Assembly (NCBI GenBank): GCA_031549685.1 | Contig: JAVBPG010000014.1 | Span: forward strand, 1-63,805 | Source of the DNA: JAITMY01 sp031549685 | GTDB lineage: Bacteria > Bacteroidota > Bacteroidia > Bacteroidales > UBA932 | Direction: 5' to 3' | DNA length: 63,805 nt | Shown: in pieces, positions 10,798-20,310 of the stretch | How the letters are laid out: every line of letters begins with the position of its first letter | Position numbering within the stretch: the first letter of the stretch is position 1 | Notes under the pieces: model-generated | What the model was told of the DNA's origin: nothing | What the model saw: the letters and a program-made list of their open reading frames with translations, nothing else | Databases searched by the model: none | Made by a program: the position numbers and the translations under genes

Positions 10798-12240
10798 ATG
10801 AAGAAGAAATTTATATACCTACTTACGATGGTGTCGCTGCTCTTTACAGCCTCGTGCGAGGACATGATGGACGACATCAACGAAAATGTTGACAACCCCA
10901 GCGATGTAGCGTCAAAATACATTATACCCGATGCGCTAACCTCAAGCGCATTTAGCATTACGGCAACCGATTACGCTTTCTATGCATCGGTTTACATTGA
11001 GCATAACGTAGGTATTTACGGGCAAATGTACAACGCCGAAACGCGCACATCGGAGCCCATAAGCAGCACCACCTACAACAACACGTGGAACTCCAACTAC
11101 TCTACGCTGTATAGTCTCAAAATGGTTATAGACAAGTGTTCGGAAGGCGGCGACGAGGAGGGCAATTACACCACGCTGGGCATTGCCCAAGTTATGACAG
11201 CGTACAACCTGGCCATACTCACCGATGTAATGGGCGACGTACCTTGGTCAGAAGCACTGCAGCCCGGTGTAATACTACAGCCAACGCTGGATAAGCAAGA
11301 AGCAATTTACGAACAAATTTTTCAATACCTGAAAGATGGTATCGAAAATTTGGGCAAAGAAACTACCCATGCCTCACTTGGCAAACAAGACTTTATTTAC
11401 GGCGGCGACGCAGAGCTTTGGACAAAATTTGCCTACGGCTTACAAGCCCGCTACCTCATGCGCTTGTCAAAAATCAGCCCTAAGTATAACGATGTAATTA
11501 CGGCTGCCGACAACTCCTTTGAAGAAGTAGAGGAGCAAGCCATCTACACGTACGATGGAGCGGCGGCAACAAGTCCTTTTTACGCGTTTTTGCAAGACCG
11601 TGACTACTTTGGCTGCAGCCAGAGTTTAAAGAACAAGTTGGATGACCGTAACGACCCACGCGGTAGCGTATTTTTCAAAAAATATCCGGGTGCCGCTTCG
11701 CTTGTGTTCGCACCTAACGGCAAGCCTGAACAAATTCAGAAAAAATACGGAATTTCAGGGTTAACTTCTCCTACAGCACCTACCTACCTGCTGAGCTACC
11801 ACGAGTTGGAATTTCTCAAAGCCGAAGCCTACGCGCGACTTGGCAACAATCCTAAAGCCGAGGCTTCGCTCATCAAGGCCATTACAGCCGCTTTTGTCAA
11901 AGTAGGGCTAACCGAAGGAGATGCCGAGGAGTACTACAATGCCAGCGTAAAAGGTAGATTCAACGCCAACCCCACATCAGAAATCATGATGCAAAAGTAC
12001 CTGGCATTTTTTGAAGAGGAAAGCCTTGAAGCATATAACGACTACCGCCGCCTTAAAGCTATGGGTAATAATTTTATCACATTAGAAAACCCAAAAAACA
12101 CCGAATCAAGTCCCAAATTTCCCTATCGATTTGTGTACGGCAACAGCGATGTAAGTGCTAACCCCAACGTATTTGCGGCCACAGGCGACGGCCAGTACGT
12201 ATACTCAGAAAATGTATGGTGGGCAGGTGGCGCCAGATAA
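10798..12240 (+). CDS. SusD/RagB-family nutrient-binding lipoprotein
   Basis: Surface lipoprotein that binds the ligand and caps the SusC barrel. It has a lipobox with Cys20 (FTASC), then the start typical of the SusD-like type (MMDDINENVDNPS), with alanine-rich TPR-like helices through the chain. 480 residues, in the usual range. It lies 24 bases after SusC and 36 bases before a third lipoprotein. It resembles the SusD-like_2 subfamily, often linked to ligands other than starch (inference). Confidence 0.9.
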   Translation: MKKKFIYLLTMVSLLFTASCEDMMDDINENVDNPSDVASKYIIPDALTSSAFSITATDYAFYASVYIEHNVGIYGQMYNAETRTSEPISSTTYNNTWNSNYSTLYSLKMVIDKCSEGGDEEGNYTTLGIAQVMTAYNLAILTDVMGDVPWSEALQPGVILQPTLDKQEAIYEQIFQYLKDGIENLGKETTHASLGKQDFIYGGDAELWTKFAYGLQARYLMRLSKISPKYNDVITAADNSFEEVEEQAIYTYDGAAATSPFYAFLQDRDYFGCSQSLKNKLDDRNDPRGSVFFKKYPGAASLVFAPNGKPEQIQKKYGISGLTSPTAPTYLLSYHELEFLKAEAYARLGNNPKAEASLIKAITAAFVKVGLTEGDAEEYYNASVKGRFNANPTSEIMMQKYLAFFEEESLEAYNDYRRLKAMGNNFITLENPKNTESSPKFPYRFVYGNSDVSANPNVFAATGDGQYVYSENVWWAGGAR

Positions 12241-12276
12241 GCTTAAGCAAATTGAAACAACTTAAAGAGATAAATT

Positions 12277-13491
12277 ATGAAGCATAAATATTTATACCTA
12301 ATCAGCGCTGTTTTACTCCTATTCACGGCTTGCGCATTGGATGACGACAACTTAGTTGTCAACCATGTGGGCACGGCTTATGGCTATCCCAGCGAGGCAT
12401 CAGTTGTAAACATTAGCGACAAAGTAGTGTTCGATGCTACTGTTGAAGGAGCCACCTCTGCAAAAGTTTCATTGGTGGACGATGAGGGGACGCTAATTAA
12501 AGTTCTGGAAGAAGCCGCGCCTGTAACCGATAACATGCTCTCCCTAGAGTTCGATCCTATCGACCTTGGCTTAGAGGAGGCTGATAATGTAGCCTACATT
12601 AAGGTGGAGGCCAATGGCTACGAATTTACCTTTGTGATAAGCATGACTTCATCATGGGCTGCACCGATAAAAAATAAAAAATTTACGGCACTCGAAGGTA
12701 AAACCATTAACGATACCATTACCTTCACGCTTCGCGTCAACGACTGGATGGATGCCGCTGCTGTTAACTGGACCAAGTATTACACCGTAAATAGCGGTTC
12801 GGTACAAACAGCCATCACGCTAACAAACGACGCTAAAAAGCCTGACACTAAAAAAATGTACATTTTCAACTCTGCAGCACTACAAGCAGCAGGTGTAAAT
12901 GTTAATGACACCGTAAATGTTGTAGTCATTGCAAATTATAGCGGAAAAACAGATACTGTAAGAAGCAGCTTTGTCATTGCAACGGATAAATGCACCTCGG
13001 TTTCGGCCTATGCATTTACGGCTGACAACCTGGTAAGTACTACGAATAAAGCAAGTTTTAACGCGGTTGACTCGACACAAAAGTTCTATGGACTGCTCTC
13101 AAAAGAAGAATTTGAAGGTGTAGAAGACGCTATGGATGCACAGGAGAGTGAACCCGTGTTGGTACTTAGCGGAAGCCCGTTTAAAATTCAAAATTTGAGC
13201 GACACATGCAAAGTTGAGTACGTTGCCTCAACAAAGAATGACTTTAAGGCAAATAGCCGCGTTACAGCCGAAAGTGCATTCGGCGGAACACCTACACTGG
13301 TTGATGTAACTTCAACCGGAGCAACGGCAACTCAATACTACATGGTCAAAATTACGGTAGGTGTAAATAGAGTTAACCCAACCTACTACTTTGGGCACCT
13401 AATAGTAGATTGGAGCTACCCGAACGGTACATTCAGCAATGCGGCATACACTCTAAACTATGCGACAAAGCGCAATTACACTAAAGAATAA
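12277..13491 (+). CDS. Lipoprotein of unknown function in the susCD operon
   Basis: 404-residue lipoprotein with lipobox Cys19 (LFTAC) followed by an acidic stretch (ALDDDN), typical of surface-exposed Bacteroidetes lipoproteins. The rest looks beta-rich; I recognise no named domain. It is third in the operon, 36 bases after SusD and just before a terminator. This is the place where many loci encode an extra surface ligand-binding protein (SusE/SusF or SGBP type), so that role is plausible but inferred from position only. Confidence 0.75.
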   Translation: MKHKYLYLISAVLLLFTACALDDDNLVVNHVGTAYGYPSEASVVNISDKVVFDATVEGATSAKVSLVDDEGTLIKVLEEAAPVTDNMLSLEFDPIDLGLEEADNVAYIKVEANGYEFTFVISMTSSWAAPIKNKKFTALEGKTINDTITFTLRVNDWMDAAAVNWTKYYTVNSGSVQTAITLTNDAKKPDTKKMYIFNSAALQAAGVNVNDTVNVVVIANYSGKTDTVRSSFVIATDKCTSVSAYAFTADNLVSTTNKASFNAVDSTQKFYGLLSKEEFEGVEDAMDAQESEPVLVLSGSPFKIQNLSDTCKVEYVASTKNDFKANSRVTAESAFGGTPTLVDVTSTGATATQYYMVKITVGVNRVNPTYYFGHLIVDWSYPNGTFSNAAYTLNYATKRNYTKE

Positions 13492-13511
13492 TCAAAGTTA
13501 AGTTCGATAAG

Positions 13512-13541
13512 AACGGCGAATCAAAAGGGTTCGCCGTTTTT
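13512..13541 (+). terminator. Rho-independent terminator of the susCD operon
   Basis: Nine-base stem AACGGCGAA / TTCGCCGTT with a nine-base loop and a following run of T, about 20 bases after the third lipoprotein gene. Confidence 0.88.
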
Positions 13542-13581
13542 ATTTACCCCTTCACACACTCTTTTTCTCCAAAAAATCTTG

Positions 13582-13589
13582 TAGCTTTG
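13582..13589 (+). promoter_or_regulatory. -7 promoter box of the Omp85-like gene
   Basis: TAGCTTTG matches TAnnTTTG and ends 20 bases before the ATG at 13610, directly after the susCD terminator. The -33 region is only a T-rich stretch. Confidence 0.6.
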
Positions 13590-13609
13590 CACGTACTAAA
13601 AATACAGCA

Positions 13610-14923
13610 ATGAAAAAAGCGCTTTTACTACTCGTCCTCCTGACCTCCTCCACCCTGCTTGCCGCAGGCGCACAGCGCGACAGCGTAAAAACAGGCTGGA
13701 ACTTTGGCGTGCTGCCCGCCATCTCGTTCGATAGCAACCTTGGCTTCCAGTACGGCGGCCTCATCAACCTCTTCTACTACGGCGACGGTAGCAGCTACCC
13801 GGGCTACATGCACTCCATCTACGCCGAGGTATCGCAGTACACCAAGGGCAGCACCATTTTCCGCACCTACTACGATTCAAAATACCTGATCCCGGGCTTC
13901 CGCACCACGGTAGATGTGGCCTACGTTACCGATAAAATGATGAAGCTGCACGGCTTTAACGGCTACAAGGCTGCCTACCACCCCGAGTACATCGACAAAG
14001 ACGACCAGGGCTACATCAGCGAGGGCTTTTACAGCTACGACCGCAAGCTCTTTCGCGCCGTGAGCGTGCTGCAGGGCAACATTACCGACAGGCTGCGCTG
14101 GGCTGCCGGCATCGATTACTTCTCCTACAAAATAGGGGTGGTGGACAAAGGCGGGCTAGACCTGCCGGACGACTCCACCGCCTACGAATACTACGTGGGC
14201 TACGGCGGGCTCGACAGCCGCGAGGTAAGCGGCGGCAACCACATTTACCTCAAAGGCGGGTTGGTGTATGACACGCGCGACTTTGAGCCCAACCCCATGC
14301 ACGGCATGTGCACCGAGCTGCTGCTGCTGGCCTCGCCCGACATGGAGGGACGCGACAACTCGCACATCAAGCTCACGCTCACGCACCGGCAATACTTTAC
14401 GCTCATCCCGCAAAATCTTTCGTTTGCCTACCGCCTGGGCTACCAGGGCACGCTGTGGGGCAACACCCCCTGGTACCTGCAGCAAAACCTCAACGTGCTC
14501 ATGCTGCGCAAAACGCTCTCCGAAGGGTTGGGCAGCAGCAGCACCATGCGCGGCGTGGTGCGCAACCGCGTGGTGGGCGATGGCTACGTGTTTGCCAACG
14601 CCGAGCTGCGCTGGAAATTTTTCCACTTTAGGCTCATCAAGCAAAACTGGTACCTTGCCACCAACCCCTTCGTCGATGCAGGCATGGTGGTGCAACCCTA
14701 CCGCGAGAGCGAGCTGGAGCAAATGCAGGAAAACATAAACCTTTACTCCGCCAGAAAGCCCGAGCTGGTAACCGATGACAGGGAGGTGCCGCACGTGTGC
14801 GCGGGGATAGGCCTGCAGCTGGTCATGAACCAAAACTTTATCATATCGGCCGACTTTGGTAAGGCGCTCGACAAGCGCGATGGAAATACAGGCCTGTACA
14901 TTGGGCTGAACTACATTTTTTAA
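13610..14923 (+). CDS. BamA/TamA-like (Omp85-type) outer-membrane barrel protein without POTRA domains
   Basis: 437 residues with a signal peptide (to about residue 20). The mature chain starts straight in the barrel (GWNFGVLPAISFD...), so no POTRA repeats are present. It shows TRDFEPNPMHG, a usual Omp85 barrel motif, and MRGVVRNRVVGDG, which resembles the conserved RGF/RGY motif of loop 6. The chain ends in aromatic GLNYIF, a typical BAM signal. It has its own promoter and is GC-richer than the SusD region. The function is unknown; relatives are annotated as surface antigen (D15)-like proteins. Confidence 0.8.
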   Translation: MKKALLLLVLLTSSTLLAAGAQRDSVKTGWNFGVLPAISFDSNLGFQYGGLINLFYYGDGSSYPGYMHSIYAEVSQYTKGSTIFRTYYDSKYLIPGFRTTVDVAYVTDKMMKLHGFNGYKAAYHPEYIDKDDQGYISEGFYSYDRKLFRAVSVLQGNITDRLRWAAGIDYFSYKIGVVDKGGLDLPDDSTAYEYYVGYGGLDSREVSGGNHIYLKGGLVYDTRDFEPNPMHGMCTELLLLASPDMEGRDNSHIKLTLTHRQYFTLIPQNLSFAYRLGYQGTLWGNTPWYLQQNLNVLMLRKTLSEGLGSSSTMRGVVRNRVVGDGYVFANAELRWKFFHFRLIKQNWYLATNPFVDAGMVVQPYRESELEQMQENINLYSARKPELVTDDREVPHVCAGIGLQLVMNQNFIISADFGKALDKRDGNTGLYIGLNYIF

Positions 14924-14994
14924 AATTACTTACTCAAAATATCATCCCGTGTCAAGCAAAGGATCTCTCGGTTGTCATTATTATTATTCGCATT

Positions 14995-16344
14995 ATGAAA
15001 AAAATCTTTTTGCTCACACTACTTGCAAGTTTTACGCTACAAGTTTCCGCACAAGAAAAACTCCCGGCCTTCCCCGGCGCCGAGGGCTGGGGAATGTACG
15101 CCAAAGGCGGTCGTGGAGGCAAAACCATTGCCGTAACCAACCTCAACGACGATGGCCCCGGCAGCTTTCGCGCCGCGGTAATGGATACGGCTCCCCGTAC
15201 GGTAATATTCAATATTTCGGGAACCATTACGCTCAAATCGCCCCTCATTATTACCTCGCCCTGCCTTACCATTGCAGGGCAAACGGCTCCCGGCGATGGC
15301 ATTTGCCTGCGCGGCTATCCGCTTGATGTGGCCAATACGCACGACATCATTGTGCGCTGCATACGCATTCGGCCCGGTACGGAGTCGGGGCTCAAGGGCT
15401 CTGAAATTGACGGCGTAGAGGTACGCAGCAGCGAGAATGTTATTTTCGACCACTGCTCCGTGAGCTGGTCGTGCGACGAGGGTATAAACAACTGGCACCA
15501 AAGCAAATTCATTACCTTTCAGTGGTGCATGATGAGCGAGCCGCTCAACAAGTCGGTGCACGAAAAGGGAGCGCATGGCTATGGCGCCTCCATCGGCGGA
15601 TACAAGGCTTCGTTTCACCACAACCTCATAGCGCACGCCACGGCGCGCATGCCAAGCATCGCAGGCAACAACCAAAATTCCACGGTAATGCTCGATGTGC
15701 GCAGCTGCGTTTTTTACAACTGGGGACACCGCAGCTGCGACGGCAAGCCGCTATCCATAAACTTAGTCAACAATTACTACAAGCCGGGACCCGCTACTCA
15801 GCCTAACGTAAAACGCCGTATTGCCAAAATCGAAAGCGCCGACAGGATGGGCTACGGCTGCCTGTGGCATATTGACGGCAACTACGTTGAGGGGTTCCCC
15901 GAAATTACCAAGGATAACTGGAGCGGAGGAGTGGATTTCGACGAGGGTACAAGCGTGGCGCGCAACCGTCAAGCTAAGTTTTTTGACGTGGCGCCCGTAA
16001 CAACGCAATCCGCGCAGAAAGCCTATCCACTTGTACTGCGCAATGCAGGGTGTATTGCACCCTATCGTGATACCCAGGACAGCCGCATTGTAAAAGAAGT
16101 TGAGGAAGGAAAATTTACCTACGGCACCAACGGTATTATTGACAAGCCAGAAGACGTTGGTGGTTGGCCTGAGCTGAAAAGCGCCCCTGCCCCACTCGAC
16201 TCAGACAATGACGGTATCCCCGACGAATGGGAAAATAAAAACGGGCTCAACCCCAAAGATCGCAGCGACGCAAACAAACCACATGCAAGCGGCTACACTA
16301 ATCTGGAGGGATACATCAACGGGTTGGTCCCAATGCCATATTAA
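14995..16344 (+). CDS. Secreted pectate lyase-family protein (PL1-like)
   Basis: 449 residues. A signal peptide (to about residue 19, VSAQ) is followed by the N-terminus typical of pectate lyase/Amb-allergen proteins of this phylum (FPGAEGWGMYAKGGRGG, then NDDGPGSFRAAV) and a right-handed beta-helix (about 25-400) with regular Ile/Val/Asn ladders (NVIFDHCSVSW, NLIAHATARMPSI). The C-terminus carries a calcium-binding, thrombospondin-type-3-like stretch (DSDNDGIPDEWENKNG). Such enzymes cleave polygalacturonate by beta-elimination; the exact substrate is unproven. It stands alone, converging with the DUF1254 gene, with the SusCD operon upstream as a possible uptake partner. Confidence 0.85.
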   Translation: MKKIFLLTLLASFTLQVSAQEKLPAFPGAEGWGMYAKGGRGGKTIAVTNLNDDGPGSFRAAVMDTAPRTVIFNISGTITLKSPLIITSPCLTIAGQTAPGDGICLRGYPLDVANTHDIIVRCIRIRPGTESGLKGSEIDGVEVRSSENVIFDHCSVSWSCDEGINNWHQSKFITFQWCMMSEPLNKSVHEKGAHGYGASIGGYKASFHHNLIAHATARMPSIAGNNQNSTVMLDVRSCVFYNWGHRSCDGKPLSINLVNNYYKPGPATQPNVKRRIAKIESADRMGYGCLWHIDGNYVEGFPEITKDNWSGGVDFDEGTSVARNRQAKFFDVAPVTTQSAQKAYPLVLRNAGCIAPYRDTQDSRIVKEVEEGKFTYGTNGIIDKPEDVGGWPELKSAPAPLDSDNDGIPDEWENKNGLNPKDRSDANKPHASGYTNLEGYINGLVPMPY

Positions 16345-16360
16345 TTCAACCGAAAAATAA

Positions 16361-16390
16361 AAAAGCGCGAAGACTTTTCTTCGCGCTTTT
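16361..16390. terminator. Bidirectional terminator between pectate lyase and DUF1254 genes
   Basis: A 13-base stem (16361-16373 with 16378-16390) and a four-base loop, flanked by A-rich sequence on the left and T-rich on the right. It can end transcription in both directions between two convergent genes. Confidence 0.88.
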
Positions 16391-16408
16391 CGTTTACTCG
16401 AAGAGGCA

Positions 16409-17878
16409 TTACTTTACCTCCTCAAAGTCGCCGGGTTTCCAGCTGCCGTCGAAAGCAGGCGCCTCGGGGCCGTAGATGCGGAAGTAGCTGAACCAGCCCT
16501 TATTGAGAATGGTTTGAATCCACACATCTGCCTTGCCCTCGGGGGCCTTGGGGCCAAAGTACAAATCGACCGTGGCGCCTTTCTGGGCCTTCAGCTCGAA
16601 CATGGAGCGCAGGGCTGCCTTATTTTGCTCGGTGGCAATTTCGCTGCGCGTTTCGTTATCGTAGATGGTTATCGACCAGAATAACCTGCCGGGAACGGGT
16701 TGCGGGACGGTCAATTTATACGTTTTGCCTCCATCTAAATATTTTCCGGTATTATCCTTTAATCCTAACCAATACAATGAACCGGCGCCCGGTGCGCGGT
16801 TGAACATGGCGGGCGATTCGATTTGCGCCTGATAAAACCACTTTTCGCGGGCATACAGGTCAACGTAGTTTTGAGTGTTGAATTTTCCATCGCCGGCATA
16901 GCGCAGCACAGCCCACTCCCACTGGCGGTCTTTCCACACAATACGGTCGGCGCTGCGGTCGGCAAAGGATTGTACGCGCATGATAGCGTTAGCGCTTACG
17001 GCCGCTTTCTCCAAAATGGCCTTCATGCGGGCATCGGGGGTAAACGGCTTTCCTTTTTCGATTCCCAGCTGGGCCAGCTCGCCGTACCACGTGCGGTATT
17101 CGGGGTTAGCCGGCTCTTCGTTGATAAATTTGGCCAGGCGCTCCCAGTAGCCGATATTGTTTTCCCAGCGCACAGGGGTAAAATCGCCCACCTGGTCGTT
17201 CAACTTTATCCAGCCAAGCTCGGGTGCAGGTTTTCCCAAAGGATATACTTTGACCGACCTCATCAATTTTTCGCCCGTTTCGGGATTGTTATCCAACGGA
17301 ATGGCGCGCAGCAACACCAAAACCTCGTTGGTGGTGGATTTTCCTACGTAGTATCCCGCCGGCACCTTTCCTGTGTAGTTTGGCGGCAGGATAATGTGCT
17401 TACCGCCCTTCCCTTTATCCGGGCCCGGCATACCGATATCCATTATCCACAGCTGGTTCATATCGTTTACCGCCGACATAATGGGGCCGGCAGGAACTTC
17501 AATTACGATGGGGCCATGGCGCAGGTCGAGCGGAAGTCCGGCATAGCGGGTATCCGAGTTTGGCGTAAAAACAACTTGCGCCGGTGCGCCGTCCATAATG
17601 GCAAACGTTTTGTTGGGCACACAGCCGGCGGTAATGTTTCCATCCCAGGTGGCCAAAATGGATACCGTGGGGTAGAAAAAGCGGTAGGTCTGAATGGCGC
17701 GGTTCAAGTCAGCGTCATCGTAGGCTTTCCGAATAGTAGCTTCGGTGGGGTATCCGCCGACAAATTCATAGGAGGCAGCTTCACTGGTAGCCCCCTTCTT
17801 GTGATTACCACACGAGGTGGTCATTAGGGCAGCCGCCAGCAGTAGTGCGGCTGATCCAAAAACTAGCTTCGTTTTCAT
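16409..17878 (-). CDS. DUF1254/DUF1214 domain lipoprotein
   Basis: 489 residues with lipobox Cys23 (TTSC). It has an N-terminal DUF1254 domain (from about 45, beginning YPTEATIRKAYDDADL and including VFTPNSDTRYAGLPLDL) and a C-terminal DUF1214 domain (about 370-480, including GRLFWSITIYDNETRS). This pair forms a widespread family of exported proteins with no agreed biochemical role. A single-gene unit with its own promoter, converging on the pectate lyase gene. Confidence 0.88.
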   Translation of the reverse strand: MKTKLVFGSAALLLAAALMTTSCGNHKKGATSEAASYEFVGGYPTEATIRKAYDDADLNRAIQTYRFFYPTVSILATWDGNITAGCVPNKTFAIMDGAPAQVVFTPNSDTRYAGLPLDLRHGPIVIEVPAGPIMSAVNDMNQLWIMDIGMPGPDKGKGGKHIILPPNYTGKVPAGYYVGKSTTNEVLVLLRAIPLDNNPETGEKLMRSVKVYPLGKPAPELGWIKLNDQVGDFTPVRWENNIGYWERLAKFINEEPANPEYRTWYGELAQLGIEKGKPFTPDARMKAILEKAAVSANAIMRVQSFADRSADRIVWKDRQWEWAVLRYAGDGKFNTQNYVDLYAREKWFYQAQIESPAMFNRAPGAGSLYWLGLKDNTGKYLDGGKTYKLTVPQPVPGRLFWSITIYDNETRSEIATEQNKAALRSMFELKAQKGATVDLYFGPKAPEGKADVWIQTILNKGWFSYFRIYGPEAPAFDGSWKPGDFEEVK

Positions 17879-17930
17879 TTTCTAAAAACTTTAGAGTGTT
17901 TACCTTAAAATCTCATCCGTAATAACGGTA

Positions 17931-17938
17931 CAAAAATA
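17931..17938 (-). promoter_or_regulatory. -7 promoter box of the DUF1254 gene
   Basis: On the minus strand TATTTTTG, matching TAnnTTTG, about 50 bases before the start codon. There is no clear -33 TTG at the ideal spacing. Confidence 0.45.
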
Positions 17939-18066
17939 GGCACGATTCCACTACTATATACCTGTTTTTTATTTATTTAAAGCCAATTTCTCACAACTTA
18001 ACCCACCGCGAATTTTGTTGCACCTTTTTGCATGCCCTTAACGTTTGGTTACAAAAATAGGGAATG

Positions 18067-18097
18067 AAATACTATGGATTTAAAATCCATAGTATTT
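18067..18097. repeat. Perfect palindrome, copy A of a dispersed hairpin repeat
   Basis: Two 15-base arms around one central base, with core CTATGGATTT/AAATCCATAG. The same core plus eight flanking bases (CTCAAATA) recurs in inverted orientation at 63671-63699. Confidence 0.85.
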
Positions 18098-18143
18098 GAG
18101 TTAGTCTCAGGTGCAGCACGCTGATCTATTTTTCGAAACAAAA

Positions 18144-18176
18144 AATCCGCAGTAAATCAGTTGTTTACTGCGGATT
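18144..18176 (-). terminator. Rho-independent terminator of dnaK
   Basis: A 13-base perfect stem with a seven-base loop. Read on the minus strand it is followed by TTTTTTG, about 30 bases after the dnaK stop. Confidence 0.88.
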
Positions 18177-18207
18177 CGCTATTGTTGTTAATCGATTCTA
18201 ATCGAAA

Positions 18208-20124
18208 TTACTTCACTTCCTCAAAATCCACATCCGTCACCTCCTTATCACCGGCACCCTGGCTGCCGCCGCCCTGCTGCTGGCCGGCATCAGCACCGGG
18301 CTGCGCACCTTGCTGATCATTCATGGCCTTGTAAAGTTCCTCCGAAGCAGCCTGCCAGGCGGTGTTGAGCTCGGCGGTGGCAGCGTCAATAGCAGCTACA
18401 TCCTGCGACTTGTGCGCCTCCTTCAGCTTGCCAAGAGCAGCCTCAATGGCTGATTTTTTGTCGGCCGGAATCTTCTCGCCGTACTCCTTCAGCTGCTTTT
18501 CGGTGCTGAAAATCATGCCGTCGGCAGCGTTGATTTTGTCGATTTTCTCGCGCTCCTTCTTGTCGGCTTCCTCGTTGGCCTTGGCCTCATCGCGCATGCG
18601 CTTGATTTCGTCATCGCTCAAGCCGCTCGACGCTTCAATGCGGATTTTTTGCTCCTTGCCGGTGCCTTTATCCTTGGCCGAGACGTGCAGAATGCCGTTG
18701 GCGTCGATGTCGAAGGTAACCTCAATTTGGGGTACGCCGCGCGGTGCGGGAGGTATGCCATCAAGGTTAAAGCGGCCAATGGTCTTATTTTGCGTAGCCA
18801 TGGGGCGCTCGCCCTGCAGCACGTGCAGCTCCACCGAGGGCTGGTTATCGGCGGCGGTGCTGAACGTTTCGCTCTTCTTGGTAGGAATGGTGGTGTTCGA
18901 CTCTATGAGCTTCGTCATTACGCCACCCAGGGTTTCGATACCGAGTGAAAGCGGAGTAACATCGAGCAGCAGCACATCCTTTACCTCGCCGGTAAGCACG
19001 CCGCCCTGAATGGCTGCGCCAACGGCTACCACCTCGTCGGGGTTAACGCCCTTGTGGGGAGCCTTACCGAAGAACTTTTGCACGGCCTCCACCACGGCGG
19101 GCACGCGGGTTGAGCCGCCCACCAGGATGACCTCGTCAATGTCGCTGTTGCTCATGCCGGCATCCTGCATGGCCTTGCGGCAGGGCTCAATAGAGCGCTC
19201 CACGAGCGGCATAATCATTTGCTCGAACTTGGCGCGGCTCAAGGTCTTTACCAGGTGCTTCGGGATGCCGTCAACGGGCATGATGTAGGGCAGGTTGATT
19301 TCGGTTTGCGCGCTGCTCGAAAGCTCTATTTTTGCCTTCTCGGCAGCCTCCTTCAAGCGCTGCAGCGCCATGGGGTCTTTGCGCAAATCAAGGCCTGCGT
19401 TTTCATTCTTAAACTCTTCGGCCAGCCAGTTGATAACCACCTCGTCGAAGTCATCGCCGCCCAGGTGCGTGTCACCGTTGGTCGATTTTACCTCGAATAC
19501 GCCATCGCCCACCTCCAGTATCGAAATATCGAAGGTACCGCCGCCCAGGTCGTACACGGCGATTTTTTGATCCTTGTGCTTTTTGTCCAAGCCGTAGGCC
19601 AGGGCCGCCGCCGTGGGCTCGTTGATAATACGCAACACCTTAAGGCCTGCAATTTCACCGGCCTCCTTGGTTGCCTGGCGCTGGCTGTCGCTAAAGTAAG
19701 CGGGCACGGTAATAACGGCCTCGGTTACGGGTTGCCCGAGGTAGTCCTCCGCCGTCTTCTTCATTTTTTGCAGCGTGATGGCCGAGATTTCCTGCGGCGT
19801 GTAAAGGCGGTCATCGATTTTTACGCGAGGCGTATTGCCGTCGCCCTGCACCACGGTGTATGGCACGCGGTTCACTTCCTTTTGCACCTTGTCCCAAGTT
19901 TCGCCCATAAAACGCTTAATCGAGTAAACGGTCTTATGGGGGTTGGTAATAGCCTGACGCTTGGCGGGGTCGCCCACCTTGCGCTCGCCGCCCTCGGCAA
20001 AGGCTACAATGGAAGGCGTAGTACGGCGGCCCTCGTTGTTGGCAATTACCACGGGCTCGTTACCCTCCATTACCGCCACGCAGGAGTTGGTGGTTCCTAA
20101 GTCAATTCCAATTACTTTTCCCAT
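18208..20124 (-). CDS. dnaK: Molecular chaperone DnaK (Hsp70)
   Basis: 638 residues, full length. ATP-dependent chaperone that binds exposed hydrophobic peptides with DnaJ and GrpE. The ATPase domain (1-~385) starts GKVIGIDLGTTNSCVAVMEG and contains IINEPTAAALAYGLD and IAVYDLGGGTFDIS. The substrate-binding domain follows, with the DVTPLSLGIETLGG linker region, then a helical lid and a Gln/Gly-rich tail ending EVTDVDFEEVK, the usual cochaperone-contacting end. It is a single-gene unit with a strong terminator. No CIRCE element is visible upstream. Confidence 0.98.
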   Translation of the reverse strand: MGKVIGIDLGTTNSCVAVMEGNEPVVIANNEGRRTTPSIVAFAEGGERKVGDPAKRQAITNPHKTVYSIKRFMGETWDKVQKEVNRVPYTVVQGDGNTPRVKIDDRLYTPQEISAITLQKMKKTAEDYLGQPVTEAVITVPAYFSDSQRQATKEAGEIAGLKVLRIINEPTAAALAYGLDKKHKDQKIAVYDLGGGTFDISILEVGDGVFEVKSTNGDTHLGGDDFDEVVINWLAEEFKNENAGLDLRKDPMALQRLKEAAEKAKIELSSSAQTEINLPYIMPVDGIPKHLVKTLSRAKFEQMIMPLVERSIEPCRKAMQDAGMSNSDIDEVILVGGSTRVPAVVEAVQKFFGKAPHKGVNPDEVVAVGAAIQGGVLTGEVKDVLLLDVTPLSLGIETLGGVMTKLIESNTTIPTKKSETFSTAADNQPSVELHVLQGERPMATQNKTIGRFNLDGIPPAPRGVPQIEVTFDIDANGILHVSAKDKGTGKEQKIRIEASSGLSDDEIKRMRDEAKANEEADKKEREKIDKINAADGMIFSTEKQLKEYGEKIPADKKSAIEAALGKLKEAHKSQDVAAIDAATAELNTAWQAASEELYKAMNDQQGAQPGADAGQQQGGGSQGAGDKEVTDVDFEEVK

Positions 20125-20284
20125 TTTTATAATTTTATTTAGTTAATATTCAAATATTTACGATTAAAATGCAGCTTCCGCAAAAAAAAGAAGCACACCT
20201 GCACTTATTTCAAGTATTATGCCACACAAGAAAAACTGACAGGATGGCAGCGTTTTTTTATAGAGAAGGCAGCAAAATTATGCG

Positions 20285-20292
20285 TACCTTTG
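20285..20292 (+). promoter_or_regulatory. -7 promoter box of the PIN toxin-antitoxin pair
   Basis: TACCTTTG matches TAnnTTTG and ends 18 bases before the antitoxin ATG. A T-rich run lies upstream, but no TTG at ideal spacing. Confidence 0.6.
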
Positions 20293-20310
20293 CATAAAGG
20301 AAGAAATATC

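Larger units (their letters stand above)
17879..18207. other. Intergenic region between DUF1254 gene and dnaK
   Basis: Holds the DUF1254 promoter box (17931-17938), a second identical TATTTTTG match on the minus strand (18052-18059), the dispersed palindrome at 18067-18097 and the dnaK terminator at 18144-18176. No ORF. Confidence 0.7.

Noticed and set aside
16823..17827. 334-residue plus-strand frame opposite the DUF1254 gene
   Set aside because: Antisense shadow of a complete lipoprotein gene.
20125..20310. CIRCE heat-shock operator upstream of dnaK
   Set aside because: I looked for TTAGCACTC-N9-GAGTGCTAA and saw nothing similar.
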